Shown: positions 34,744 through 43,301 of the stretch, piece after piece
Layout of the letters: each line of letters opens with the position of its first letter
Numbering within the stretch: position 1 is the first letter of the stretch
Origin: Citroniella saccharovorans
GTDB taxonomy: Bacteria; Bacillota; Clostridia; Tissierellales; Peptoniphilaceae
Assembly (NCBI RefSeq): GCF_035481615.1
Contig: NZ_JAYKOT010000003.1
Span: 620,001-684,000, forward strand
Reading direction: 5' to 3'
Length of the DNA: 64,000 bases
Made by a program: the position numbers and the translations under genes
The notes under the pieces: generated by a model
What the model was told of the DNA's origin: nothing
Databases searched by the model: none
The model's input: the letters and a program-made list of their open reading frames with translations, nothing else

Positions 34744-36003
34744 ATGAATTCAAAAAGTATTAATTTTTTAGAAAAAATTGAAAAAAGAGGATTTGTTTTA
34801 GGTCTTGAAAACATAGAAAAAACAATAGACCTATTAGATATAAATAATTTAAAAGTAGTTCACGTTGCTGGGACTAATGGAAAAGGATCTGTATGCAACT
34901 ATATGGATTCAGTTTTAAAAGAAGCTGGATATAAGGTTGGTCTATATACTTCGCCATCACTTGTTAGATTTAATGAAAGAATTAAAATAAACGATAAGGA
35001 AATCGCTGATGAAGATATTGATAGGATATTGGAGGAAATAGAAAGATTAACTGAAGAGAATAATATTCCTATTACGTTATTTGAAGCTGAAACTGCTTTA
35101 GCATCTAAATATTTTAGCGAACAAAAATGTGATATAGTAATTTTCGAAGTAGGTATGGGCGGCAGATTAGATGCTACTAACTATTTAAAAAAGCCTTTAG
35201 TATGTATGATTACATCTATAAGTATGGATCATACAGATTTTTTAGGCGATACAATTGAAAAAATCGCTGGAGAAAAAGCTGGCATTATAAAAGAAGGTGT
35301 TAATGTTTTTTCTTATATGCAAGCTCAAGGTGCGAGTGAAGTTTTAAAAAATAAAGCAAAAGAGAAAAATGCTCCAATAGAGTTTTTAATTAAAGATGAT
35401 GTTAAAAATATTGAATTTAATGAATCTTATACAAAATTCGACTTTAAAGATAGAAAAAATATTAAATTATCTTTAATAGGTGATTATCAGCCATTTAATG
35501 CTAGCTTAGCAATACTTGGGCTAGATTATTTGAAAGAGAAAAATTTCAATATCACAGAAGAAAATCTTTATAATGGATTAAAAAAAGCTAGAAATAGAGG
35601 AAGATTAGAAGTAATAAAAAATGAGGATTCTAGTAAAACTATCATTATTGATGGTGGACATAATAAAGAGGGAGCTCAAAGTCTTGTTTCGTCTCTTAAA
35701 AATTTGTATGGAGATAGAAAATTTACTTTTGTGTACGGATCACTTAGAGATAAAGATTATCAAAGTATTATAGATTTAGTTGGCCCTATTTCTAAAAATT
35801 TCTTGACTGTAAGGCCTGATAATTTAAGAGCTCTTTCAAGTATAGACCTTAAAAATGCGATTTTGAATAAGGGATATAATGCGACTGCTTTTGGTAGTAC
35901 AAAGTTAGCCCTAAAAAGTGCTTTAAGCTCTGATGATGATATAATTGTAGTATTTGGTTCTCTTTATTTAATAAGAGAAGTTTATGAATATTTAAATATT
36001 TAG
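34744..36003 (+). CDS. folC: Folylpolyglutamate synthase / dihydrofolate synthase
   Basis: Mur-ligase-like enzyme that adds glutamate to (dihydro)pteroate/folates. 419 residues. ATP-binding P-loop 'VVHVAGTNGKGSVCNYMDS' at about 37-50, then 'GLYTSPSLVRFNERI', 'IVIFEVGMGGRLDATN', 'SMDHTDFLGDTIEKIAGEKAGIIK' and 'ARNRGRLEVI', all in the family order. No companion folate synthesis genes are nearby, so whether it acts on dihydropteroate too is unknown. It heads a five-gene operon with murB 9 bp downstream. Confidence 0.93.
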   Translation: MNSKSINFLEKIEKRGFVLGLENIEKTIDLLDINNLKVVHVAGTNGKGSVCNYMDSVLKEAGYKVGLYTSPSLVRFNERIKINDKEIADEDIDRILEEIERLTEENNIPITLFEAETALASKYFSEQKCDIVIFEVGMGGRLDATNYLKKPLVCMITSISMDHTDFLGDTIEKIAGEKAGIIKEGVNVFSYMQAQGASEVLKNKAKEKNAPIEFLIKDDVKNIEFNESYTKFDFKDRKNIKLSLIGDYQPFNASLAILGLDYLKEKNFNITEENLYNGLKKARNRGRLEVIKNEDSSKTIIIDGGHNKEGAQSLVSSLKNLYGDRKFTFVYGSLRDKDYQSIIDLVGPISKNFLTVRPDNLRALSSIDLKNAILNKGYNATAFGSTKLALKSALSSDDDIIVVFGSLYLIREVYEYLNI

Positions 36004-36012
36004 GAGTAGACA

Positions 36013-36912
36013 TTGACTATATTAGAAAATTTAAAAAATTTAAAAATTGGTGAAGTTTTAGAAAGGGAGCCACTTAAAAATCATACAACTTTTAAGATTG
36101 GAGGTCCATGTAAAGCTCTTATCTTAAATAATTCGTATGAAGATGTGAGAAAAACAGTAGAATTTTTGAGAAATAACAATCAAAAATTTATGATAATAGG
36201 AAATGGATCAAATCTTTTAGTAAGTGATAAAGGTCTAGATTTCTTTGTGATAAAAATAGGTGAAAATCTTTCCGAGGTTCAATTGGAAGGTGAGAAGATT
36301 AGAGCAATGGCTGGGGCAGGACTTGGCTTTGTAAGTAAATTTGCTATTAAAAATTCTCTTGAAGGTATGGAATTTTCTTCTGGTATTCCAGGTAATATTG
36401 GTGGTGGAGTAAGTATGAACGCTGGTGCCTATGGGGGAGAATTAAAAGATATAATTGAAAGTGTAAAAGTAATAAACAATAATAATGAAATAATAAATAT
36501 GAAAAATTCTGAAATGAATTTTTCATATAGACATTCGAGAGTTTTTGAAGAAGATTTAATAGTTCTTGAAGCAACATTTAAATTAAAACATGGAGTTTAT
36601 GATGAAATATATGCTAGATTTAAAGATTTTGATAATAGACGAAGAGAAAAACAGCCTCTTGAATATCCATCAGCTGGATCCACATTTAAAAGACCAGTTG
36701 GATATTTTGCTGGAAAGCTTATAGAAGAAGCTGGTCTAAGGGGTTATAGATATAAAAATGCTATGGTTTCGTCTAAACACTGCGGATTTGTTATTACAGA
36801 TGGAGAGTCAAATTTCGATGAAGTAATGCACGTTATAAATCATGTAAGAGATGTAGTTTTTGAAAAAAATGGTGTAAAACTTGAAACTGAGGTTAAAATT
36901 TTAGGAGAATAA
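36013..36912 (+). CDS. murB: UDP-N-acetylenolpyruvoylglucosamine reductase
   Basis: Second committed step of peptidoglycan precursor synthesis; FAD- and NADPH-dependent, cytoplasmic. 299 residues, the short (type II) MurB form. FAD-binding 'FMIIGNGSNLLVSDKGL' near 60, 'GIPGNIGGGVSMNAGAYGGEL' in the middle, catalytic serine region 'YPSAGSTFKRP' and the C-terminal Glu in 'GVKLETEVKILGE'. TTG start with AGGAG seven bases upstream. The neighbour order murB-PHP-rapZ-yvcK is typical of clostridia. Confidence 0.95.
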   Translation: MTILENLKNLKIGEVLEREPLKNHTTFKIGGPCKALILNNSYEDVRKTVEFLRNNNQKFMIIGNGSNLLVSDKGLDFFVIKIGENLSEVQLEGEKIRAMAGAGLGFVSKFAIKNSLEGMEFSSGIPGNIGGGVSMNAGAYGGELKDIIESVKVINNNNEIINMKNSEMNFSYRHSRVFEEDLIVLEATFKLKHGVYDEIYARFKDFDNRRREKQPLEYPSAGSTFKRPVGYFAGKLIEEAGLRGYRYKNAMVSSKHCGFVITDGESNFDEVMHVINHVRDVVFEKNGVKLETEVKILGE

Positions 36913-37662
36913 ATGAAAATTTTATCAGATAATCATATTCATACTTTTTATAGTGGTGAAAATGGACATGCTATAGGAACTATTGAAGAGGTAGTGAAAG
37001 CTGCAATAGAAAAAGGAATGAAGGAAATTATTATTTCAGATCATGGGCCAGGTCACAAGTTTTATGGTTATAAAATATGTAGAATGAATGAGGTCAGAAA
37101 AGAGATTGATAGACTTAATGGAAAATATCCTCAAATAAATATTCTTTATGGAACAGAAGCTAATGTAATGGGTTATAATGGCGAAATTGACCTAACTGAT
37201 AAAGAGAAGGAATTTTTAGATAGGATTTCAGTAGGTTTTCACTATGGTATTTTTAATATGGACATAAAAAGTTTTATTATATTTCAAATATTAAACCCTC
37301 TCTCCAAATTTATAAAACCACTTAGAAAATACCTTATTAGAAAAAATACAGACGCTTTAATAAATATTATAAAAAAGCATAATATTGATATTATAACTCA
37401 TCCTGGCTGTAAGGTTAAACTTGACATCTATAGACTTGCTAAGGAATGTGAAAAGTATGGTACAGCTCTTGAAATTAATTCATCGTATCACGATGCTTTA
37501 TCTTATGAAGATTTAAAGATTGCTTTAAAGACTAATTGCAAATTCTCAATTGGCTCAGATTCTCACAAACCACAAAATATAGGAAACTTTGAAAGATCAC
37601 TTAAAAAAATTGAAAAATATAATATATACAAAAATAGGATAATAAATTTAGTGGAGGAATAG
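36913..37662 (+). CDS. PHP-domain phosphoesterase (YcdX-like)
   Basis: 249 residues of the PHP (polymerase and histidinol phosphatase) metal-hydrolase fold. Metal-binding motifs in order: 'DNHIHTF' (H8, H10), 'ISDHGPGH', 'YGTEANV', 'THPGCK' and 'GSDSHKP'. The family removes phosphate from small molecules or oligonucleotides; the substrate is not known. It starts directly at the base after the murB stop codon and rapZ starts one base after it ends, so all three are probably translated together. Confidence 0.85.
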   Translation: MKILSDNHIHTFYSGENGHAIGTIEEVVKAAIEKGMKEIIISDHGPGHKFYGYKICRMNEVRKEIDRLNGKYPQINILYGTEANVMGYNGEIDLTDKEKEFLDRISVGFHYGIFNMDIKSFIIFQILNPLSKFIKPLRKYLIRKNTDALINIIKKHNIDIITHPGCKVKLDIYRLAKECEKYGTALEINSSYHDALSYEDLKIALKTNCKFSIGSDSHKPQNIGNFERSLKKIEKYNIYKNRIINLVEE

Positions 37663-37663
37663 G

Positions 37664-38521
37664 ATGAAAATTGTGGTAGTTACAGGCATGAGTGGAGCTG
37701 GTAAGTCCACTGCCCTAAATATTTTAGAAGATTTGGGTTACTACTGTTTAGATAATCTACCATCTGAATTATTAGATAGTTTTATTGATATTGCATCAAG
37801 AACCAATGAATCTATTGATAAAATTGCTTTAGGACTTGATATTAGAGGAGTTGGATTTCTTGAAAATATTAAAAAATCTATTAATAATTTAAGAGATAAA
37901 GGTCTTGATCTAGTTGTTCTTTTCTTAGATGCTAATAATAAAACCCTTGTTAGGAGATATAAGGAGTTAAGAAGACCACATCCAATGGAAGTTAGTGGGA
38001 ATGTACTCTCAGGGATTGAAAAAGAAAGAGAAGCTCTTGAAAATATAAAGAAAGATTCTGACTTTGTAATAAATACATCTAATTTTAAAATTGCAGATTT
38101 AAAATCGAGCATTATGAGCATATCTAATTTAGACTTAGATAAAAACAAGATGTCAATTACTATTGTTTCTTTTGGTTTTAAAAATGGTATCTTACTTGAT
38201 GCAGACTTAGTTTTTGATGTGAGACTTCTACCAAATCCATACTATATAGATGGATTAAAGGAAAAAAACGGTTTAAGTAATGAGGTTAGAGAATTTGTAT
38301 TATCCTACAAGCAAACTGGTGAACTAATCGAAAAAATAGTTGATTATATTAATTTCAGCTATAAATTATATGAAAATGAAGGGAAAAATAGCTTAGTTCT
38401 TGGAATTGGATGTACTGGAGGGAAACATAGGTCTGTTGCAATAGCAAATAAATTATTTGATATATTAAAAGAAAAATATCCTTTTGTTTTTCTAAGCCAT
38501 AGGGATGAGAGATTATGGTAA
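37664..38521 (+). CDS. rapZ: RapZ/YvcJ family nucleotide-binding protein
   Basis: 285 residues with an N-terminal P-loop at about 8-16 ('VVTGMSGAGKSTALNILEDLGYYCLDNLP') and the family's C-terminal domain with 'FKNG...DADLVFDVRLLPNPYYI' and 'LGIGCTGGKHRSVAIANKL'. In E. coli RapZ is an RNase adaptor in GlmZ turnover; in Firmicutes YvcJ binds and hydrolyses GTP and its role is less clear. It overlaps yvcK by 7 bases, a conserved pair. Confidence 0.93.
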   Translation: MKIVVVTGMSGAGKSTALNILEDLGYYCLDNLPSELLDSFIDIASRTNESIDKIALGLDIRGVGFLENIKKSINNLRDKGLDLVVLFLDANNKTLVRRYKELRRPHPMEVSGNVLSGIEKEREALENIKKDSDFVINTSNFKIADLKSSIMSISNLDLDKNKMSITIVSFGFKNGILLDADLVFDVRLLPNPYYIDGLKEKNGLSNEVREFVLSYKQTGELIEKIVDYINFSYKLYENEGKNSLVLGIGCTGGKHRSVAIANKLFDILKEKYPFVFLSHRDERLW

Positions 38522-39507
38522 AAAATGATTTTAAAATTGTAACCATAGGTGGCGGAAGCGGGTCATCTGTTTTACTTCATGGACTTAAAAATTTTACAAA
38601 AAATATAACAGCTATAGTAACGGCAGCCGATGATGGTGGTGGAAGTGGAATACTAAGAGAAGATTTAGGAATGTTACCACCAGGCGATATTAGATCTTGC
38701 TTAGTTGCACTATCAAATTCAGAAAAAGAAATGGCTGATCTTATGAAATTTAGATTTTCTGAGTCTAGCGGAAGATTAAGTGGTCAATCTTTTGGCAATA
38801 TCTTCTTAGCAGCAATGTCTGAAATATATAAGGATTTTGAAACTGGATTAAAAGAAGCTTCTAAGGTTCTAGCTATTACTGGAAAAGTTTTACCTATGAC
38901 ACTCGAAGATGTAACCCTTTACGCAAAACTCGAAAATGGAATGGTTATAGAAGGAGAATCGAATATCACTTTCTTAGCTAGAAAAGAAGAAACTAAAATT
39001 GACCATGTTTTTTTAAAGCCTGAAATAATAAGGCCACCTTTTGAGTCATTGGACGACATAAATGGGGCAGATATGATTGTTTTGGGTCCTGGATCACTAT
39101 ATACGTCAATTATGCCAAATCTCTTAGTAAAAGATCTATTAAAAGCTATTATTGATTCAAAAGCTATTAAAGTTTATATATTAAATATTATGACTCAAGC
39201 TGGAGAAACTATTGGATATAGAGCAATAGATCATATAGATGCAATTTACAAACATGCGGGAGAAAATTTTTTAGATTATGTCATCGTAAATAATAAAGAA
39301 ATAGATGAAAGAATTAAGCTAAAATATAAATACAAAGATAAAACTGAGCAAATTCTATTAAATGATTTAGAGAAAAAAACTATAGAGGCTAGGGGAATTA
39401 AAGTGATAGAAGATAGTTTAATCGAGGTTAAAAATGACTATGTTAGACATGACGCTAATCATTTAAGTAGGATCCTAACTGATATACTACAAGACAATAT
39501 AAAATAA
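38515..39507 (+). CDS. yvcK: YvcK family gluconeogenesis/cell-morphology factor
   Basis: 330 residues of the CofD-like/YvcK family. 'TIGGGSGSSVLLHGLKNFT' at the start, 'VTAADDGGGSGILREDLGMLPPGDIRSCLVALS' and 'GPGSLYTSIMPNLLV' are diagnostic. In Bacillus YvcK binds UDP-sugars and supports cell-wall assembly under gluconeogenic growth. Start is ATG at 38515 inside the end of rapZ. In most Firmicutes whiA follows; here the operon ends with a strong hairpin instead. Confidence 0.93.
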   Translation: MVKNDFKIVTIGGGSGSSVLLHGLKNFTKNITAIVTAADDGGGSGILREDLGMLPPGDIRSCLVALSNSEKEMADLMKFRFSESSGRLSGQSFGNIFLAAMSEIYKDFETGLKEASKVLAITGKVLPMTLEDVTLYAKLENGMVIEGESNITFLARKEETKIDHVFLKPEIIRPPFESLDDINGADMIVLGPGSLYTSIMPNLLVKDLLKAIIDSKAIKVYILNIMTQAGETIGYRAIDHIDAIYKHAGENFLDYVIVNNKEIDERIKLKYKYKDKTEQILLNDLEKKTIEARGIKVIEDSLIEVKNDYVRHDANHLSRILTDILQDNIK

Positions 39508-39532
39508 ACTTAATAGTTTTTTAAATTAATTT

Positions 39533-39570
39533 ATCACCTAAATTTATATAATAATTTAGGTGATTTCTAT
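39533..39570 (+). terminator. Intrinsic terminator after yvcK
   Basis: Perfect 12-bp stem ATCACCTAAATT/AATTTAGGTGAT with 8-nt loop, followed by a short T-rich stretch. Confidence 0.75.
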
Positions 39571-39616
39571 ATATAGAATAAATCTTTAATATTATTATAT
39601 TTAACATAATATTTGA

Positions 39617-39644
39617 TTGTATTATTTTGATTTTATGATATAAT
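39617..39644 (+). promoter_or_regulatory. Extended -10 promoter of the small secreted-protein locus
   Basis: TTGTAT (39617-39622), 16 bp, TATAAT (39639-39644) preceded by TG in the extended -10 position (TGaTATAAT). Transcription should start at about 39651, the first base of the 17-nt inverted repeat. Confidence 0.7.
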
Positions 39645-39650
39645 ATAATT

Positions 39651-40076
39651 AATTAAAGCTGAGATAAGAATGAGGTTATTATGAAAAAAAAGTAAGATAC
39701 TTTGCTTAGTAATATGTGTTTTAAGTCTTATTAGTATTATAGGTTTCGCTGCAGAAAACACATATTACTATTATAAAGATGGTGAGAAAAAATTCTTTAC
39801 TGTATCAGCTAATATTGATGGAAGACATACAACTCATCAGATAACTGGAGATGATTATTCTTATCCTTCTGGTAATGCTACTGTAAGTTATCATCTACAT
39901 GGAGTGGTTAAAGTAGATAAAATATATGGAACTAGCTATAGATCATACTGGTACACTTCTTATAATGCTCCAGCTGACGTTTTTAGAGCCACTACAACAG
40001 TAACAACAATAATAAATAGGACTGTAACTGCTATTAAATAGATAAAAGTGAATAATATATTATCTCAGCTTTAATT
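39651..40076. repeat. Perfect 17-bp inverted repeat bracketing the small secreted-protein gene
   Basis: AATTAAAGCTGAGATAA at 39651-39667 and its exact reverse complement TTATCTCAGCTTTAATT at 40060-40076. The left copy is at the predicted 5' end of the mRNA, the right copy 18 bases after the stop codon. They could pair in the transcript, or be ends of a small mobile or invertible cassette. Confidence 0.9.
39681..40041 (+). pseudogene. Small secreted Tyr/Thr-rich protein, frameshift in A8 at the start codon
   Basis: ATG 39681 has a TGAGG ribosome site, but the next bases are A8 followed by an in-frame TAA. Dropping one A gives 119 residues: signal peptide 'MKKSKILCLVICVLSLISIIGFAA', then a mature part of about 96 residues, without cysteine and rich in Tyr, Thr, Ser and His ('ENTYYYYKDGEKKFFTVSANIDG...SYHLHGVVKVDKIYGTSYRSYWYTSYNAPADVF...'). 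No alternative start exists in the coding frame. I do not recognise the family. Size, export signal and position before lipoproteins and an ABC exporter recall secreted bacteriocin-like proteins such as the lactococcin 972 type, but no clear motif supports this. It is either a base-call error, a slippage-controlled gene or a recent pseudogene. Confidence 0.7.
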
Positions 40077-40102
40077 TCTTACAAATTACAAGGGAGTTTA
40101 AT

Positions 40103-41245
40103 ATGAAAAGAAAATTCATTATCTATTATTTTTTAGGAATAATAATTTTATTATCATCATGTAATAAAGAAATTAATATTAAAGAATATAAATCATTTGA
40201 TCACATAGGTTATTATGAGATTGGACAGCACACATTAGCAGAAACTGAAGATGGATACTATACACTATATATGGGTTTATTAAATTATATAGATTCAGCT
40301 ACTAAGAAGGCTTATCTTATTTCAAAAGAAAAATATTCTATAGATGATTTATTAAAAAATGATGAATTAAGAGAAAAATCAGATGCTTTTTATGGTGAAA
40401 ATTCTAATATTTTTTATGATAAAGGAAAACTATTTGCTATAACTAATGATGAATTTATAGAGATTGACACAAATAATTTGACTAGAAAGAAAATAACTGA
40501 TTTAAAATTTCATGATAGCGCTTTATATAAAGATGGAAGACTATTAATGATAGTTCCAAATTTAACTTCAGATTCTAACAATGAAAAAGGTGTACTTATG
40601 GAATTTGATTTTAGTAAGAAAGAGTTTAAAGAAGTAGTTGATATTACAGAAAATTTTTCAGACGAAGGCTCAATTCAATATATGTATTACGAAGAAGGTA
40701 ATGTATATATATTATTTACAGGATATGACATAGGTACAACTATTGCAAAAATAAATTTAGAAAATAAAAATATAGAGAAAATTAAACTTGATGGAAAAAA
40801 GTATTGGATTAATAATTTTTATATTCATGAAGGTAATTTAGTATATTCGTCTTATGAAATTGAAGGAGATGAATTTAGTTGGATTGGAAAAGAAGTCAAA
40901 TACTATAATTATCTTGAAGATAAAGATAAAGCTAATTATATTTATTCATCAACCCTTCCTTTTATCATTTCTTCTAATGGAAACAAAAAATATGAAACAA
41001 TGACTAGCGCTTTTTCACTTATAAAATCAGATGAAAGCGAAAAAAATTTTTTAAAAGATTATATTTTTACAATAGATGTAGATGGGAAAGAATATGATAT
41101 TGATGAAAAATATTTTTTAGATAGTGCTCCTTTTATTGGTACTATAAATTCTAAAGGTGAGCCAGTAGTATATGCTGGTGGTTTGGGAAAAGTTTTTCTA
41201 TTTGATGAAAATAGGGAGGCAGTAGACGTTTTTGCAAATAATTAA
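40103..41245 (+). CDS. Lipoprotein A of a tandem paralogous pair
   Basis: 380 residues: lipobox LSSC with Cys20, then repeated short beta-strand-like units with Asp/Gly turns ('YYEEGNVYILFTG', 'YIHEGNLVYSS'), which suggests a beta-propeller-like sensor or binding domain. Residues 1 to about 110 and the last about 45 are almost identical to the next gene, while the middle is quite different. GGGAG ribosome site, 61 bp after the small secreted gene, so probably co-transcribed. Function unknown; it would sit on the outer face of the membrane beside the ABC transporter. Confidence 0.8.
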   Translation: MKRKFIIYYFLGIIILLSSCNKEINIKEYKSFDHIGYYEIGQHTLAETEDGYYTLYMGLLNYIDSATKKAYLISKEKYSIDDLLKNDELREKSDAFYGENSNIFYDKGKLFAITNDEFIEIDTNNLTRKKITDLKFHDSALYKDGRLLMIVPNLTSDSNNEKGVLMEFDFSKKEFKEVVDITENFSDEGSIQYMYYEEGNVYILFTGYDIGTTIAKINLENKNIEKIKLDGKKYWINNFYIHEGNLVYSSYEIEGDEFSWIGKEVKYYNYLEDKDKANYIYSSTLPFIISSNGNKKYETMTSAFSLIKSDESEKNFLKDYIFTIDVDGKEYDIDEKYFLDSAPFIGTINSKGEPVVYAGGLGKVFLFDENREAVDVFANN

Positions 41246-41284
41246 ATATTTCAATATTTTTTATTACCTACAAAGGAGTTATAA

Positions 41285-42412
41285 ATGAGAAGAAAAAATA
41301 TTATATATTATTTTTTAGGAATAATAATTTTACTATCATCATGTAATAAAGAAATTAATAGTAAAGACTATAAATCGTTTGATCACTTTGGTTATTATGA
41401 CACTAGTCAGCACACTTTAGCAGAAACTGAAGATGGATACTATACACTATATATGGGTTTATTAAATTATATAGATCCAGCTACTAAGAAAGCCTATCTT
41501 ATATCAAAAGAAAAATATTCTATAGATGATTTATTAAATGACGAAGAATTAAGAGAAAAATCGGATGCTTTTTATGGTGAAGATTCTAATGTATTTTATG
41601 ATAGGGGTGAGCTTTTTATTGACAACAGAGAGTCATTAATTAAAGTTGACCCAGAAAACGTTACAGCTGAAAAAATTTCAAATCTGAGATTCCACAATAG
41701 ATCAATATTAAAAGATGGTAAATTTTTTTATAATGTAATTTCTACGGATAGTGAGTCCTTAGATGAAAAAATATATGAATTTGATTTAAAAACTAAGAAA
41801 GAAAATTTATTTTTATCTAATGATAAATTAGATAAAAAGCTTAATAATATTCAATGGATTTATTATGAAGATGGAAATTTATATTTGAATCCATTTGATT
41901 ATTATTCAAAGGATGTTATATTAAAGATTGATGTACTTTCTAAAAATATTGAGTGTATAGAGAGTTTTTCAGACAAATTTGCATTCCAGAATATTTTTTT
42001 TAAGGATAAAAACTTATATTTTGCAGAATATGAAAAATCAGACACTCTAAAAGTAGATCGTAAAATAGAATACTATCAATATATGGGAAAAGATAAAGAA
42101 CCTAAAAAGGTTGGTTCAAGTATTTTTCCATATATTATATCTTCAAATGGTTCAACTGAGTTTAATACAGTTGTAAATGGACTTCCTATTCTAAAAACTG
42201 ACGAAAGATTTAAGAATTTATTAAAAGACTATTCATATAAGATTATTGTAGATGGCAAAGAATATCACTTAGATGAAAAATACTTTTTAAACAATGCTGT
42301 TTTTACCGGAACTATAAATTCTAAAGGTGAGCCAGTTGTATATGCGAGTGATTTGGGAAAAGTTTTTCTATTTGATGAAAATAGGGAGGCAGTAGATGTC
42401 TTTGCAAACTAA
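41285..42412 (+). CDS. Lipoprotein B of a tandem paralogous pair
   Basis: 375 residues, lipobox LSSC (Cys20), same architecture as the preceding lipoprotein. N-terminal 'YKSFDH.GYY....HTLAETEDGYYTLYMGLLNYID.ATKKAYLISKEKYSIDDLL' and C-terminal 'GTINSKGEPVVYA..LGKVFLFDENREAVDVFAN' are shared with copy A. The last 17 bases overlap the start of the ABC ATPase gene, whose ribosome site (AGGGAGG) is inside this coding sequence, so translation of the two is coupled. AAAGGAG ribosome site. Function unknown. Confidence 0.8.
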   Translation: MRRKNIIYYFLGIIILLSSCNKEINSKDYKSFDHFGYYDTSQHTLAETEDGYYTLYMGLLNYIDPATKKAYLISKEKYSIDDLLNDEELREKSDAFYGEDSNVFYDRGELFIDNRESLIKVDPENVTAEKISNLRFHNRSILKDGKFFYNVISTDSESLDEKIYEFDLKTKKENLFLSNDKLDKKLNNIQWIYYEDGNLYLNPFDYYSKDVILKIDVLSKNIECIESFSDKFAFQNIFFKDKNLYFAEYEKSDTLKVDRKIEYYQYMGKDKEPKKVGSSIFPYIISSNGSTEFNTVVNGLPILKTDERFKNLLKDYSYKIIVDGKEYHLDEKYFLNNAVFTGTINSKGEPVVYASDLGKVFLFDENREAVDVFAN

Positions 42413-43301
42413 TTTAGAAATAATAGGGATATCAAAAATATATGATAAGACCATTAAAGCATTAGATAATGTAAATTTATCATTTAACTCAGGAGTCTAT
42501 GGTATTTTAGGACCTAATGGAGCTGGAAAGTCTACATTATTTAAGATACTTACAGGAATAGTTGAAAGAGATGCTGGGAATATTTTATATAATGGTAAAT
42601 CTATTTTTAAAGATATAGAAAACTTCAAAAATAATTTTGGTTATATGCCACAAAACGAAAATCTATATCCTGATTTAAGTGTTAAGCAGTATTTAAGATA
42701 TATTTGTCTTTTAAAGGGGATAAAAGATAAGTCTATTTCTGATGAAATAAAAAGAGTTTTAAATTTAACTGATTTAACGGTAAAAGAAAATAATAAAATA
42801 AATAGTTTAAGTGGAGGAATGAAAAGAAGGCTTTTATTATGCACGGCTCTAATTAACGATCCATCCTTACTATTTTTAGACGAACCAACTGCTGGACTAG
42901 ACCCAAAACAAAAAGCAGAGGTTAGAAATCTAATTTCTTCATTAATGGAAAACAAAATAATTCTGATTTCATCTCACCTTACTGAAGATATTGAAAATAT
43001 TGCTAAAGAAGTTGTTTTTATTGATAGTGGGAGGGTGGTTCTTAAGGATTCTACAAATAAAATCTTAAGATATTATAAAAATATTTGTTTTGAATCTATT
43101 ATTTCAAAAGAAGATTATCATGAACTTCAAGGAAAGATACCTATTTCAAGAGTAAGTCAAATTTCAAATGATAAAATATATATTAGAGTTTATGATAAAA
43201 ATATAGCAAAAGAAGTTTTGAGTAAATATTCTTTTCAAGCAGCAAATCCAAACTTAGAAGAAGTCTATCTTTATATTTTTGAAGGTGATAATAATGTTTA
43301 A
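42396..43301 (+). CDS. ABC transporter ATP-binding protein
   Basis: 301 residues. Walker A 'GILGPNGAGKSTLFKILTG', Q-loop 'GYMPQNENLYPDLSV', signature 'LSGGMKRR', Walker B 'LLFLDEPTAGLDP' and H-loop 'SSHL' are all intact, followed by a C-terminal extension of the type found in ABC-2 exporters for peptides, drugs and lipids. Start ATG 42396 lies inside lipoprotein B. It pairs with the large permease downstream, overlapping it by 8 bases. Confidence 0.92.
   Translation: MSLQTNLEIIGISKIYDKTIKALDNVNLSFNSGVYGILGPNGAGKSTLFKILTGIVERDAGNILYNGKSIFKDIENFKNNFGYMPQNENLYPDLSVKQYLRYICLLKGIKDKSISDEIKRVLNLTDLTVKENNKINSLSGGMKRRLLLCTALINDPSLLFLDEPTAGLDPKQKAEVRNLISSLMENKIILISSHLTEDIENIAKEVVFIDSGRVVLKDSTNKILRYYKNICFESIISKEDYHELQGKIPISRVSQISNDKIYIRVYDKNIAKEVLSKYSFQAANPNLEEVYLYIFEGDNNV

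Noticed and set aside
39651..40076. Simple transposable element (MITE) bounded by the 17-bp inverted repeat
   Set aside because: No flanking target duplication is visible and the left arm coincides with the predicted transcription start; kept only as an alternative in the findings.
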